From an uncultured Alphaproteobacteria bacterium (GTDB lineage: Bacteria > Pseudomonadota > Alphaproteobacteria > Rhodobacterales > Rhodobacteraceae), in assembly GCA_902556405.1 (NCBI GenBank), contig CACDWF010000006.1, positions 49,688 through 113,687 of the forward strand: DNA of 64,000 nt, read 5' to 3'. Of this stretch, positions 1 through 9,034 are shown piece by piece; position 1 is the first letter of the stretch, and every line of letters begins with the position of its first letter. Position numbers and translations under genes: made by a program. Under the pieces are notes generated by a model. The model had not been told where the DNA came from, did not search any database, and was given only the letters and a program-made list of their open reading frames with translations.

Positions 1-492
1 GAGATTTCGCGATGCTTTCGCCATAACTTGTGTTACATCAGCAGGATTAATATAACCATCTGTCGGATGAAATATGGCTCCAACTAAGTCCGATGTATTG
101 ATTAAAGGCCACCTTTCCTTAATGTCTTTTGGGGTTAGCCACTCATATGGAATTCCCACTGTTTCGGCGGTTGATGCGTACAACTTATATTCATCCATTC
201 TCTCACTCGTTTGAGCCATCCTTAAATTGCCAACTTGTGAGAACCCTACAGAAATTTCAGTTTGTTTTTCCAATAATGGATACAATTTTAGGGAATAGTC
301 GTGTATGTGTGATGTGGCGTAGGACATATTGAAAAGTGGAAGAAGACCTGCTGCATGCCATGTGGAACCTGAAGTCAACTCGTCTCTTTCTAATAACAAG
401 ACATCCTTCAAACCTTTTAGGGCTAGGTGATATGCTATGCTTACCCCTACAACTCCACCACCAACTACTATAGCCTGATAATTAGTCTTCAT
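1..492 (-). CDS. FAD-dependent oxidoreductase, dimethylglycine/sarcosine dehydrogenase-like (N-terminal part)
   Basis: Only the first 164 residues lie in the window; the gene runs off the left edge. Translating the minus strand from the ATG at 492 gives an N-terminal dinucleotide-binding fold: a hydrophobic strand followed by GGGVVG at about residues 11-16, then an acidic residue at the end of the second strand (LLLERDELTSGSTWHAAG). The GSTWHAAG stretch is typical of the DAO-fold dehydrogenases for dimethylglycine and sarcosine, which demethylate N-methyl glycines and often carry a C-terminal GcvT-like folate domain. That C-terminal part is not visible, so the substrate is not settled. It is divergent from miaB, with 89 bases between the two starts. 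Confidence 0.8.
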   Translation of the reverse strand, partial: MKTNYQAIVVGGGVVGVSIAYHLALKGLKDVLLLERDELTSGSTWHAAGLLPLFNMSYATSHIHDYSLKLYPLLEKQTEISVGFSQVGNLRMAQTSERMDEYKLYASTAETVGIPYEWLTPKDIKERWPLINTSDLVGAIFHPTDGYINPADVTQVMAKASRNL

Positions 493-581
493 ATTCCCCC
501 CAAAATTCTTCCCTTTTGTGAAAAAAAGGTTTAATAACACTTAGTCGCTGTTTTAATAATATTCTAAACCAGGTAACATAG

Positions 582-1889
582 ATGTCTAACAAAAAGAAAG
601 TTTTCATTAAGACCTATGGCTGTCAAATGAATGAATATGACAGTGACAAGTTGGTGTTGGACTTAGAAAAAAATCACTACGAACAAACAAGTGAAGTCCA
701 AGAAGCAGATATGGTTTTGCTGAATACTTGTAATATTAGAGAGAAAGCTGCTGAGAAAGTCTATTCAGAACTTGGTAGAATAAAGAAATTTAAAGATCAC
801 AAAACTGATCTAAAAATTGGTGTAACTGGCTGCATAGCACAGGCAGAGTCTTTGGAAATATTTAAAAGACAGCCAGCAGTTGATTTTATCGTTGGCCCTC
901 AATCATACCATAAATTCTCAGAGATTATTTCCAAGTTGAAGGATGGTGAGAGAAATATCATTGAAACTGGTTTTGAAGCTTCAGATAAATTTAATAGCAT
1001 TGCTTCATTGGTAGGGAAGCCTAAACCTTCGGCTTTTATAACAATCCAAGAAGGCTGTGACAAATTCTGTACGTTTTGTGTCGTTCCATACACAAGAGGA
1101 AAAGAGGTGTCGAGAAGTCAAAACGATATTTTAAGTGAGATAAGAGAAAGCGCAAAAAAAGGTGTGAAAGAGGTAATTCTTTTAGGACAAAATGTTAATT
1201 CATATGATTTTGAGGGAATAAGTTTTTCATCATTGATTTATTCAATAGCGGAGATAAACGAGATCAAGAGGATTCGTTTTATGACTTCTCATCCAAGGGA
1301 TATGACCGATGAATTGATAAAAGCTTTTGGCACAATTCCTAAATTGATGCCTTTTTTACATCTTCCAGTTCAATCAGGAAGCAATAAAATATTGAAGTCT
1401 ATGAACCGGGGTCACATTGTTGAAGAATATGAAGAAATAATTAACAAACTAAGATACGTACGAAAAGATATTTGCTTTTCGAGTGATTTTATAGTCGGAT
1501 ATCCAGGTGAAACCGATAAAGACTTTCAAGACACCATTGATTTATGTGAAAAAGTTCAGTTTTCCCAAGCTTACAGTTTCAACTATTCGTCGCGACCCGG
1601 AACACCAGCTTCAAGAAAAGAAGATCTTGATGAGAATCTGAAAAAGACAAGATTGCACGTATTACAAGATGTATTAAATAAGCAACAAAAAACATTTCTC
1701 ATGGGACAGAAAAATAGAAAACACCAGGTGTTGTTTGAAAAAATTGGCAGGGGAATTGACGAATATATTGGTAGAACTGAGCAATTTTCGCCCGTCACTG
1801 TGGTAAGTAAAGAGAATATGGTTGGAGAGATAAGTAGTGTAAAAATCAATTCAGTTATGTCACACTCTTTGAAAGGTGTTTTAAAATAA
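582..1889 (+). CDS. miaB: tRNA-2-methylthio-N6-dimethylallyladenosine synthase MiaB
   Basis: Radical-SAM methylthiotransferase that adds the 2-methylthio group to i6A37 of tRNAs reading UNN codons. The N-terminal UPF0004 domain keeps its three cluster cysteines (C14, C50, C84). The radical-SAM CX3CX2C motif is C159, C163 and C166 in EGCDKFCTFC, and a TRAM-like tail occupies about residues 370-435. The length of 435 residues is normal. ATG start. It heads the run miaB-phoH-ybeY-corC-lnt-metK-trmB, an order known from many alphaproteobacteria, with a 72-base gap to phoH. Confidence 0.97.
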   Translation: MSNKKKVFIKTYGCQMNEYDSDKLVLDLEKNHYEQTSEVQEADMVLLNTCNIREKAAEKVYSELGRIKKFKDHKTDLKIGVTGCIAQAESLEIFKRQPAVDFIVGPQSYHKFSEIISKLKDGERNIIETGFEASDKFNSIASLVGKPKPSAFITIQEGCDKFCTFCVVPYTRGKEVSRSQNDILSEIRESAKKGVKEVILLGQNVNSYDFEGISFSSLIYSIAEINEIKRIRFMTSHPRDMTDELIKAFGTIPKLMPFLHLPVQSGSNKILKSMNRGHIVEEYEEIINKLRYVRKDICFSSDFIVGYPGETDKDFQDTIDLCEKVQFSQAYSFNYSSRPGTPASRKEDLDENLKKTRLHVLQDVLNKQQKTFLMGQKNRKHQVLFEKIGRGIDEYIGRTEQFSPVTVVSKENMVGEISSVKINSVMSHSLKGVLK

Positions 1890-1961
1890 AATGTAACCGA
1901 AATATTGAATAATTTTCTCAAGGTAATAAGATACAAGAAATGAGGTTATTACATAAATAAT

Positions 1962-2957
1962 ATGGGTTTCATAGAAAGCTCAGATACTCTACGGTTCGGT
2001 TCTAACAAGTTACTAATAGAACTCTGTGGCCAACTAGATACAAATCTCTCTAAGATTGAAAGCTGGGCTGGGGTTCAGATAGTGCGTCGAGGAAATGCGT
2101 TATCAATCTACGGCGCTGAGGATGATTGTTATATTACAAGAAAGTTAATTAGTGATTTATATTCAGATCTTGAGCGTGGAAAAACGTTAGATGAACGTGA
2201 GTTGGACATTTATTTCCAGCAAATTGAAGATGAAAAAGTCAAACAACTTAAGAATAAAAAAGTAAGTGAAGAGGGTGTGAATAAAAAAGCAAATTTCTTA
2301 GAGATTAAAACTCAAAAAAAACTAGTGCAGGCTAAATCAAGTAACCAAAATTCTTTCATTAGCTCGATGCTAAGCAACGAGTTGGTCTTTGGAATTGGTC
2401 CAGCTGGAACTGGAAAAACATACCTAGCAATTGCAGTTGGTGTCTCTTTGTTTTCTCAAGGGATAGTCGAAAAAATTGTTTTAACAAGACCAGCTGTCGA
2501 GGCAGGAGAAAGGTTAGGTTTTCTACCAGGTGATATGAAAGAAAAAGTCGATCCATACATGCAACCTCTTTACGATGCTTTGAATGATTTTTTGCCCGTA
2601 AAAGTTGTAGAAAAAATGTATGAAAGGGGCTCAATAGAGATAGCACCATTAGCCTTTATGCGAGGAAGGACGCTAAAAGATTCATTTATCGTTTTAGACG
2701 AGGGCCAAAATGCCTTACCCTCTCAGATGAAAATGTTTTTAACGAGACTCGGTGTAGGTTCAAGAATGGTTGTTACAGGAGATATAACTCAAATCGATTT
2801 GCCTAAAGGATTTAAGAGTGGGTTGGTTGAAGCATCTGAAGTGTTGTCAAAAATTAAAGAAATTGATTTTATTAAATTCAAAGATGTGGATGTCGTAAGA
2901 CATTCCTTAGTGAGAAAAATAGCTAGAGCTTACGAAAAAAATGCAATACAAAGCTAA
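1962..2957 (+). CDS. ybeZ: PhoH-family ATPase (YbeZ)
   Basis: PhoH-like P-loop ATPase, usually encoded just before ybeY and thought to work with it in RNA processing. The N-terminal ~100 residues resemble the KH-like region of the family. Walker A is GPAGTGKT at residues 146-153 and Walker B is FIVLDEGQN with D246/E247. The later GDITQIDLP segment is also typical of PhoH. Length is 331 residues. It is followed after 18 bases by ybeY, which supports the name. The biochemical role is inferred from family and neighbour. Confidence 0.95.
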   Translation: MGFIESSDTLRFGSNKLLIELCGQLDTNLSKIESWAGVQIVRRGNALSIYGAEDDCYITRKLISDLYSDLERGKTLDERELDIYFQQIEDEKVKQLKNKKVSEEGVNKKANFLEIKTQKKLVQAKSSNQNSFISSMLSNELVFGIGPAGTGKTYLAIAVGVSLFSQGIVEKIVLTRPAVEAGERLGFLPGDMKEKVDPYMQPLYDALNDFLPVKVVEKMYERGSIEIAPLAFMRGRTLKDSFIVLDEGQNALPSQMKMFLTRLGVGSRMVVTGDITQIDLPKGFKSGLVEASEVLSKIKEIDFIKFKDVDVVRHSLVRKIARAYEKNAIQS

Positions 2958-2975
2958 AACTCTGAATAAAAAGAA

Positions 2976-3479
2976 ATGACGGTTAGAGTATCAGTAAATT
3001 ACAATGATTACAGATGGAAACGCTTTGACTTAACCAGTAAAGTTAGGTTATTGATGTCTAAAACTATTCAAATTCATCAGATAAGTTTAAGTGATTTTTC
3101 ACTATCGATTCTAGCTTGCAGTGATACCAAGATCAAAGAGCTTAATAAAAAATACAGAAAAAAAAATAAAGCAACGAACGTTTTAGCATGGCCTGCGACG
3201 CGTTGTTTTTTTTACCTGGCTCAAGATTATCAATCGTACAGTAAAAATAATTATTTGTTTTTAGGAGATATAGCAATATCTTACGAGAGGTGTTCGAGAG
3301 AAGCATCTTCCCAGAAGATAAATTTCAACATATACTGCTACAAACTTTTAGTACACGCAATACTCCACTTGTTGGGTTATGATCATGATATATCTGTTAG
3401 GACTTCAAGAATGCAGTTGATGGAGACTAGGGTCTTAAATTCTTGTCTGACAAACAGACCTAAGTTTAATAAAATTTAA
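2976..3479 (+). CDS. ybeY: endoribonuclease YbeY (rRNA maturation factor)
   Basis: Single-strand-specific metal-dependent RNase needed for 16S rRNA 3' end maturation and ribosome quality control. The zinc motif HAILHLLGYDHD supplies H127, H131 and H137. The upstream family block is present but drifted: KKNKATNVLAWP stands where most homologues have a TDVLSFP-like sequence. Length is 167 residues, as expected. It lies between phoH and corC with gaps of 18 and 16 bases, so it is almost certainly cotranscribed. Confidence 0.95.
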   Translation: MTVRVSVNYNDYRWKRFDLTSKVRLLMSKTIQIHQISLSDFSLSILACSDTKIKELNKKYRKKNKATNVLAWPATRCFFYLAQDYQSYSKNNYLFLGDIAISYERCSREASSQKINFNIYCYKLLVHAILHLLGYDHDISVRTSRMQLMETRVLNSCLTNRPKFNKI

Positions 3480-3495
3480 TTAGAGTTTAATTTTA

Positions 3496-4296
3496 ATGTT
3501 AAAGTTAGTTGTGACAAAATATTTAGAAGGATTGTTTTTTACAAAAAATCCCACTGAGAAGAAAATTCTAGAGCCATCGGACAAACTTATTGCTCAAAAA
3601 GAAATATCTTTCAATCTACATAATCAGAGAGTGGATGACGTGGCCATACCAAAAGCAGATATTGTGGCTGCACCTGACAAAATTACCTTGTCCGAACTAA
3701 CAAAAATATTCAGAGAATCCAACTTGACTAGGTTGCCTATTTTTAAAAGTACGCTTGATAACCCAATTGGTTTTGTGCATTTGAAAGATCTGGCTCTTAG
3801 AAACGGATTTGGTAAACAGAAAAAATTCAATATTACTGATTTAATTAGACCTTTGATATATGTACCCCCTTCCATGACATTGGGGACTCTCTTGCAAAAA
3901 ATGCAGGCTGAGCGAATTCATATGTCACTTGTTATTGATGAATATGGAGGTGTCGAGGGGCTGCTTACGATTGAAGATCTTTTAGAGCAAATAGTTGGTG
4001 AAATTAATGATGAACATGAACTCAAAGAAGACCTTTTGTGGAGTAAAGAAAAAGAGAACGTTTTTATTGTGAATGCTAGGCTTAATTTAGAGGATTTCAA
4101 AACACAGTCCGGTGTAGATCTAACAAAAAAAAGAAATGGTGAAGAATACGATACTATCGGAGGCTTAGTATTTAATATCACTAACCGAATACCTTCCCGA
4201 GGTGAAGTTGTAATAGATTCCTCAGGAAATGAATTTTCAGTATTAGAAGCGGACCCTCGAAGCATAAAAAGGTTAAGGCTAAATTTGAGAGCTTGA
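3496..4296 (+). CDS. corC: CorC/HlyC-type CBS-domain protein
   Basis: Soluble CBS-pair protein of the CorC/HlyC family, 266 residues. Two CBS domains span roughly residues 52-110 and 120-178 (VAIPKADIVAAP; HMSLVIDEYGGVEGLLTIEDLLEQIVGEI). A C-terminal CorC_HlyC domain (about 190-265) ends near the phrase RNGEEYDTIGGLV. There are no membrane segments, so this is the cytosolic CorC form and not a membrane CNNM-type transporter. Its position between ybeY and lnt is the usual one. A link to magnesium or cobalt efflux is family knowledge only. Confidence 0.9.
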   Translation: MLKLVVTKYLEGLFFTKNPTEKKILEPSDKLIAQKEISFNLHNQRVDDVAIPKADIVAAPDKITLSELTKIFRESNLTRLPIFKSTLDNPIGFVHLKDLALRNGFGKQKKFNITDLIRPLIYVPPSMTLGTLLQKMQAERIHMSLVIDEYGGVEGLLTIEDLLEQIVGEINDEHELKEDLLWSKEKENVFIVNARLNLEDFKTQSGVDLTKKRNGEEYDTIGGLVFNITNRIPSRGEVVIDSSGNEFSVLEADPRSIKRLRLNLRA

Positions 4297-4299
4297 TTT

Positions 4300-5838
4300 G
4301 TGATATCTAGTATAATAACAGTGTCAAAGTCCGTTTTTTTGAGATTTTTTTTAATGGGCTTTGCATTAGCCTTTGCGCAAGAGCCCTTCAACATACCCTA
4401 TTTAACTTTTTTAGTGTTGCCTTTGGTTTCTTTTCTGGTCCTAAGATCTCTAAAAACCTCGAAGCAGTACTTATTAAGTGGATTCGCCTTCGGTCTTGGT
4501 TATTTCGGGTTAACGTTCATTTGGATAATCAACCCCTTCTTGGTTGATTATCCAAAGAATATTTGGCTAGCTCCTTTTGCCTATATCGTTTTTGTTTCAT
4601 CACTTTCTTTTTTTTGGGCCTTAGCATTTTATCTTTCTAAGTGTTTGATGAGAGATGAGAAAGACAACCGAAAAAAAATATTTTGTTTGTCTGTTATTTT
4701 TGCAGTAGCTGAATTGTTTAGATGTTATTTGTTTTCAGGTTTTCCATGGGGGATATTATCTTACGCTTGGATAGATACTCCGGTATCCGTTTTTGTTACT
4801 TGGTTTGGGCCTTATATTTTTAATTCGATGATTATTATAGTTGGGTTTAATTTATTTTATTCTTCTCTGCCCAATGATATCTTTAAGGTTATTTTCCTTA
4901 TTACGGCGCTTTTGGGTTTACAGAATAAATATTTAGAAAATGACTTTGATGAAATTAGTGAACGTCTGAATATAAGATTAGTTCAACCTAATATCAAACA
5001 GAAAGATAAGTGGAAAAAGGAGAATGAATCTGATCATATTAAAATATTAATTGACTTAAGCAATAAAAGTCCAAAGCCTGATCTAGTTGTTTGGCCTGAA
5101 ACCTCGGTTTACTGGCTTCCAGAAGAAAATCCAGAAAAACTCAAATTTATAGCTGAAAAAGTGAAATCTCCATTGATATTTGGAGCTTTACGGTTCAACA
5201 GAGATAATAAAAAATTATTTAATGCAGTGTTTTTGATTAATAGAGAAGGAAAAATCAAGAGTATTTATGATAAAACATTTTTGGTACCTTTTGGGGAATA
5301 TTTTCCACTAAAAGGCTTGCTAAAATTCTTGAATATCTTCAATAATAGTTACCGTTTGATTGATGGCTTCAGTAGTGGCACGGGTTTGACGTTAATTAAA
5401 AATTCAGGTCTGCCAAACCTTCTCCCGCTCATTTGTTATGAAGCATTGTTTTCAAATGAAATTTTAGGAAAAGTTAAAGAGGCAAAGTGGATATTAAACA
5501 TAACGAATGATGCATGGTTCGGAAATGGTGGTGGCCCAAAACAACACTTAAATATTGCGAGAATGAGAGCTTTGGAGAATAATATTCCCTTAATAAGGGT
5601 TTCGAATAATGGTATTTCTGCCAAGATTTCTCAGAATGGAACAATCGAAAAATTTATTCCACTGAACAAAAAGGGGTCTTTAGATGTTCAGCTTAGTCTG
5701 AGAGTAAAAAGAGAAAGTACATATTACGCAAATATTGGGAAAAACGTATCAGCTTACTTTCATTTAATGCTTTTATTGCTTCCTCTTTTATATTATTCAG
5801 TGTTCAATAATAGAAAAAAGGGAGAACAAAGTGGCTAG
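4300..5838 (+). CDS. lnt: apolipoprotein N-acyltransferase Lnt
   Basis: Inner-membrane enzyme that adds the third acyl chain to the N-terminal cysteine of lipoproteins. The N-terminal ~210 residues carry several hydrophobic segments. The nitrilase-like domain follows with the catalytic triad E267 (WPETS), K325 ([14 protein letters not shown]) and C379 (LICYEALF). A last hydrophobic helix lies at about residues 485-505. The start is GTG at 4300, three bases after the corC stop. The end overlaps metK by 8 bases. Many alphaproteobacteria have a small HTH regulator gene between lnt and metK; there is none here. Codons 75-85 form a perfect inverted repeat, listed separately. Confidence 0.96.
   Translation: MISSIITVSKSVFLRFFLMGFALAFAQEPFNIPYLTFLVLPLVSFLVLRSLKTSKQYLLSGFAFGLGYFGLTFIWIINPFLVDYPKNIWLAPFAYIVFVSSLSFFWALAFYLSKCLMRDEKDNRKKIFCLSVIFAVAELFRCYLFSGFPWGILSYAWIDTPVSVFVTWFGPYIFNSMIIIVGFNLFYSSLPNDIFKVIFLITALLGLQNKYLENDFDEISERLNIRLVQPNIKQKDKWKKENESDHIKILIDLSNKSPKPDLVVWPETSVYWLPEENPEKLKFIAEKVKSPLIFGALRFNRDNKKLFNAVFLINREGKIKSIYDKTFLVPFGEYFPLKGLLKFLNIFNNSYRLIDGFSSGTGLTLIKNSGLPNLLPLICYEALFSNEILGKVKEAKWILNITNDAWFGNGGGPKQHLNIARMRALENNIPLIRVSNNGISAKISQNGTIEKFIPLNKKGSLDVQLSLRVKRESTYYANIGKNVSAYFHLMLLLLPLLYYSVFNNRKKGEQSG
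4521..4555. repeat. perfect 14-bp inverted repeat inside lnt
   Basis: TTGGATAATCAACC (4521-4534) is followed by a 7-base loop and by its exact reverse complement GGTTGATTATCCAA (4542-4555). It encodes the W75-to-P85 region of Lnt, [11 protein letters not shown]. It has no following T-run, so it does not look like a terminator. A transcript hairpin or the footprint of a template-switch mutation are both possible. Confidence 0.9.
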
Positions 5839-6997
5839 AAAAAATTACATGTTCACTTCTGAATCAGTTTCGGAAGGTCATCCAGACAAAATATGTGATA
5901 GAATTTCTGACGCAGTTTTAGATTTCTGTTTAAAAAAAGATAGCCTTGCTAGAGTAGCATGTGAAACTTTTGCCACGACAAACACTGTTGTAGTAGGAGG
6001 TGAAGTAGGGCTTAGATCTGAATCAGATTCTCAGTCTCTTGCCTCCGAAATAAAGTCTCTTGTCAAAAATGTAGTAAAAGAAATTGGTTATGAGCAGGAT
6101 GGATTTCACTGGAATAAGTTAAATGTATCAAACTTTATACACCAACAATCTAGCGATATTTCTCGGGGAGTTGATAGAGATGGAGCCGGTGATCAGGGTA
6201 TAATGTTTGGGTATGCAGTAAATGAAACAGAGGAGTTAATGCCTGCACCAATACATTATTCTCATTTAATTTTGAAATCTCTGGCGGACGCGAGGCATAG
6301 AAAGTTAGCTACTAGTTTGGGACCAGACTCTAAATCTCAACTTACAGTGAAGTACGATAATGGAAACCCGGTCAGCGTTGATTCAATCGTTTTGTCCACT
6401 CAGCATATTGATCCATCGCTTTCCTCCCAGGATGTAAAAGAAATAGTAGAGCCATATATCCTGGGAGTAATACCGGATCAATGGATTTCTAAGGATACTG
6501 TTTGGCATATAAACCCTACAGGAAAATTTGTAATTGGGGGTCCTGATGGTGATGCAGGCTTGACGGGTAGAAAAATTATAGTGGATACTTATGGTGGAGC
6601 AGCTCCACATGGTGGAGGGGCATTTTCTGGTAAGGACCCAACTAAGGTCGATCGATCTGCAGCTTACATTGCTCGATATTTAGCCAAAAATATTGTAGCT
6701 TCCGGGGTCGCTCCAAAATGTCTTATTCAACTTTCTTATGCAATTGGGGTTGCAGAACCATTATCAATTTACGTAGACACTTATGGAACGGGAACTAACT
6801 ATGAGAAAAAATTGGAGGAGATCTTACCAAAAATAGTAGATTTATCTCCGAAGGGCATAATCGAAAAGCTTGGTTTAAGAAAACCTATTTATGAAAAAAC
6901 AGCATCCTATGGACATTTTGGAAGAACACCTGAGATTGATGGTGGTTTTTCTTGGGAAAAAATAGATCTTGTAGATGATTTAGCAAAACATCTTTAA
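5831..6997 (+). CDS. metK: S-adenosylmethionine synthetase MetK
   Basis: Makes SAM from methionine and ATP. Family signatures are clear: [21 protein letters not shown] at the N terminus, [12 protein letters not shown] near residue 118, [14 protein letters not shown], and the glycine-rich [16 protein letters not shown] loop. Length is 388 residues, normal. The start is GTG at 5831 inside the lnt stop region, preceded by a GGGAG Shine-Dalgarno. No SAM riboswitch is possible directly in front, because lnt coding sequence fills the upstream region. The product feeds the methyltransferases encoded nearby, including trmB. Confidence 0.98.
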   Translation: MARKNYMFTSESVSEGHPDKICDRISDAVLDFCLKKDSLARVACETFATTNTVVVGGEVGLRSESDSQSLASEIKSLVKNVVKEIGYEQDGFHWNKLNVSNFIHQQSSDISRGVDRDGAGDQGIMFGYAVNETEELMPAPIHYSHLILKSLADARHRKLATSLGPDSKSQLTVKYDNGNPVSVDSIVLSTQHIDPSLSSQDVKEIVEPYILGVIPDQWISKDTVWHINPTGKFVIGGPDGDAGLTGRKIIVDTYGGAAPHGGGAFSGKDPTKVDRSAAYIARYLAKNIVASGVAPKCLIQLSYAIGVAEPLSIYVDTYGTGTNYEKKLEEILPKIVDLSPKGIIEKLGLRKPIYEKTASYGHFGRTPEIDGGFSWEKIDLVDDLAKHL

Positions 6998-7010
6998 TAA
7001 GAGAAAGTTT

Positions 7011-7676
7011 TTGTCAGAATTAAAAAATATTCCAAGCTTTAGGTTGATAAAAACTTTTGGGCGATTGAAGGGAAGGTCTCTTTCAAAAAACCAAAAGTTT
7101 GGTTTGAGTATGCTTAAAGAAAAGTATGATGGCTTTTTAGACACAAAAAAAAAAATTTGGCTAGAAGTTGGCTTTGGGAATGGACATCACCTTGTAGAGC
7201 TAGCAAAAAGAAATTGCGATAAACTTATCGTAGGTAGTGAAGTATACGAAAATGGAGTTGCGACTACATGTTTTTCTCTATTTCAAAACAAAATAGAGAA
7301 TGCAAGAGTTTTTCATGGAGATGCGAGAGAGTTGCTGCATTTGTTTGAACATGAAGTTTTTGACAGGTTATATTTTTTGTTCCCAGATCCATGGACAAAA
7401 AAAAGGCATAGATCAAGACGGCTGCTCTCATCACCCAATATTGAATATTTTTCTAAAATTTTAAAATCAAAGGGCTATATTTGTATTGCTACTGATGTAG
7501 AAGATTATTTTTTGGAAATTGAAAATACTTTTTCAAAATTATACCAATTTCAAAAGCTACATGTTTTACCCAAAGAAAAAAATTTAAAGTTCTTTTTAGA
7601 TTTGAAAACGAAATATGAGCAAAAAGCAATTAGCAAAGGGGGTACCCCTTCTTATCTTGTTTACAAAAAGGTGTAA
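7011..7676 (+). CDS. trmB: tRNA (guanine-N7-)-methyltransferase TrmB
   Basis: Makes m7G46 in tRNA. It has the SAM-binding motif LEVGFGNGHHLVELA at about residues 50-65 and the family hallmark FPDPWTKKRHRSRRL. Length is 221 residues. The start appears to be TTG at 7011, 13 bases after the metK stop; no ATG or GTG fits better. It closes the miaB-trmB run. The gene contains a perfect 10-bp inverted repeat at 7274-7300. Confidence 0.95.
   Translation: MSELKNIPSFRLIKTFGRLKGRSLSKNQKFGLSMLKEKYDGFLDTKKKIWLEVGFGNGHHLVELAKRNCDKLIVGSEVYENGVATTCFSLFQNKIENARVFHGDARELLHLFEHEVFDRLYFLFPDPWTKKRHRSRRLLSSPNIEYFSKILKSKGYICIATDVEDYFLEIENTFSKLYQFQKLHVLPKEKNLKFFLDLKTKYEQKAISKGGTPSYLVYKKV
7274..7300. repeat. perfect 10-bp inverted repeat inside trmB
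   Basis: TTCTCTATTT (7274-7283), a 7-base loop, then AAATAGAGAA (7291-7300). It lies in coding sequence around residues 88-97 and has the same loop length as the repeat in lnt. AT-rich sequence makes short palindromes more likely by chance, so this is weaker than the lnt case. Confidence 0.85.
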
Positions 7677-7699
7677 TACTGCTAACTCTTCAGTGGAAT

Positions 7700-9034
7700 A
7701 TGAGTTCTAAGCGGATGATAAAAGTACAAAGATCCAAAAAACTGTCTGGTTTTGTTTCAATACCGGGCGACAAATCCATCTCACATAGAGCTATCATTTT
7801 TGGCTCTCTTTGTGTTGGTAAAACAACAATAACAGGATTACTAGAATCTGAGGATGTTAAAAGAACTATTGAAGCGGTCAGACAACTCGGAGCTAAAGTG
7901 GAAAAAAAAAATGGTAAATGGGAGGTTTATGGTTTTGGAGTTGGGGGATTTACAAGTCCCGAAAATGTAATTGATTGTGGAAACTCAGGAACAACTTGCC
8001 GATTGCTAATGGGAGCTATTTCAACAACTCCAATATCCGCAATATTTGTTGGTGATAAGAGTTTATCTCAAAGACCTATGGATAGAATAATAGAACCCTT
8101 GAGTGAGATAGGTGTCAAATGCACTGCAAGAGAGGGATCTTTTTTACCAATAACTTTAGAGGGCACATCGAGCGCTATTCCACCTGACTTTGAGTCGAGG
8201 GTTGATTCTGCTCAGGTAAAATCTGCGGTGCTCCTAGCAGGCCTAAATAGTCGCGGTACAACAAAATATGTCGAAAAGACTTTGACGCGGGACCATACTG
8301 AAAGAATGTTAATGTTTTTTGGAGGCAAAATAAAAAGTGAGAAAACTGATAATGGATATGTACATTATCTACAAGGATTACAGGAGCTAAAGCCACAAGA
8401 AATTACAGTTCCCTCAGATCCATCATCTGCGTCTTTCTTTATAGCCGCCGCTTTGATGGTAGAGGGCTCAGATATTACAATAAAGAATATCTGTATGAAT
8501 GAAACAAGAATAGGTTTTCTGAAAGTCATAGATAAGATGGGGGCCAGTATAGAGGTTAATAATAAAAAAACTATTTGTGGCGAGCCCATAGCAGATGTGA
8601 GAGTAAAATCCTCGAGGCTAAAAGGTGTGAAAGTGCCAAAAAGTCTCGTTCCTTCAATGATTGACGAGTTCCCTATTTTAGCCGTATTGGCGGCTTTAGC
8701 CGAAGGTGAAACTGAAATGAAGGGAATAGAGGAGCTTAAAGTAAAAGAGAGTGACAGGATTTTTTCAATGGCGAAAGGGTTGAGGGACTGTGGGGTCAAT
8801 GTTTTTTTTGGAGATGACTATATGACTGTCAAAGGAACGAGGGAAGTACGAGGAGGCCAACTAATAAATACATTCAGTGATCATAGAATAGCTATGTCAT
8901 TTATGTGTCTGGGCCAAGTAACCCAAAAACCTATTGAAATTAGTGAGTCTGCTTCAGTAGGCACAAGCTTTCCTGGATTCGTTGAAAAGTTTAAGGAAAT
9001 TGGAGCAAACCTATCAAGTCAAACAAGCCGATAA
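7700..9034 (+). CDS. aroA: 3-phosphoshikimate 1-carboxyvinyltransferase (EPSP synthase)
   Basis: Sixth step of the shikimate pathway, joining shikimate-3-phosphate and PEP. Visible motifs are PGDKSISHR at residues 22-30, the PEP-site loop GNSGTTCR, LTRDHTERM, and DEFPIL with D322/E323. The last block, FSDHRIAMSF, also matches. Length is 444 residues. The loop keeps glycine where some class II enzymes have alanine, so nothing suggests a glyphosate-tolerant form. ATG start at 7700; a second ATG at 7715 is possible. The end overlaps the start region of cmk, the usual alphaproteobacterial partner. Confidence 0.97.
   Translation: MSSKRMIKVQRSKKLSGFVSIPGDKSISHRAIIFGSLCVGKTTITGLLESEDVKRTIEAVRQLGAKVEKKNGKWEVYGFGVGGFTSPENVIDCGNSGTTCRLLMGAISTTPISAIFVGDKSLSQRPMDRIIEPLSEIGVKCTAREGSFLPITLEGTSSAIPPDFESRVDSAQVKSAVLLAGLNSRGTTKYVEKTLTRDHTERMLMFFGGKIKSEKTDNGYVHYLQGLQELKPQEITVPSDPSSASFFIAAALMVEGSDITIKNICMNETRIGFLKVIDKMGASIEVNNKKTICGEPIADVRVKSSRLKGVKVPKSLVPSMIDEFPILAVLAALAEGETEMKGIEELKVKESDRIFSMAKGLRDCGVNVFFGDDYMTVKGTREVRGGQLINTFSDHRIAMSFMCLGQVTQKPIEISESASVGTSFPGFVEKFKEIGANLSSQTSR

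Noticed and set aside
129..332. A small plus-strand gene of 67 residues
   Set aside because: The minus strand here encodes a clear FAD-dependent dehydrogenase N terminus.
899..1093. Antisense reading frames inside genes, such as the minus-strand frame within miaB and many like it
   Set aside because: They lie wholly within well-supported genes, show no recognisable protein pattern, and follow from AT-rich codon use.
5700..5835. A SAM riboswitch before metK
   Set aside because: The region is lnt coding sequence up to and past the metK start, leaving no leader.
8985..9034. Programmed -1 frameshift making an AroA-Cmk fusion
   Set aside because: The frame relation is right, but no slippery heptamer lies between the last upstream stop in the cmk frame (8992) and the aroA stop; kept only as a possibility in the cmk finding.
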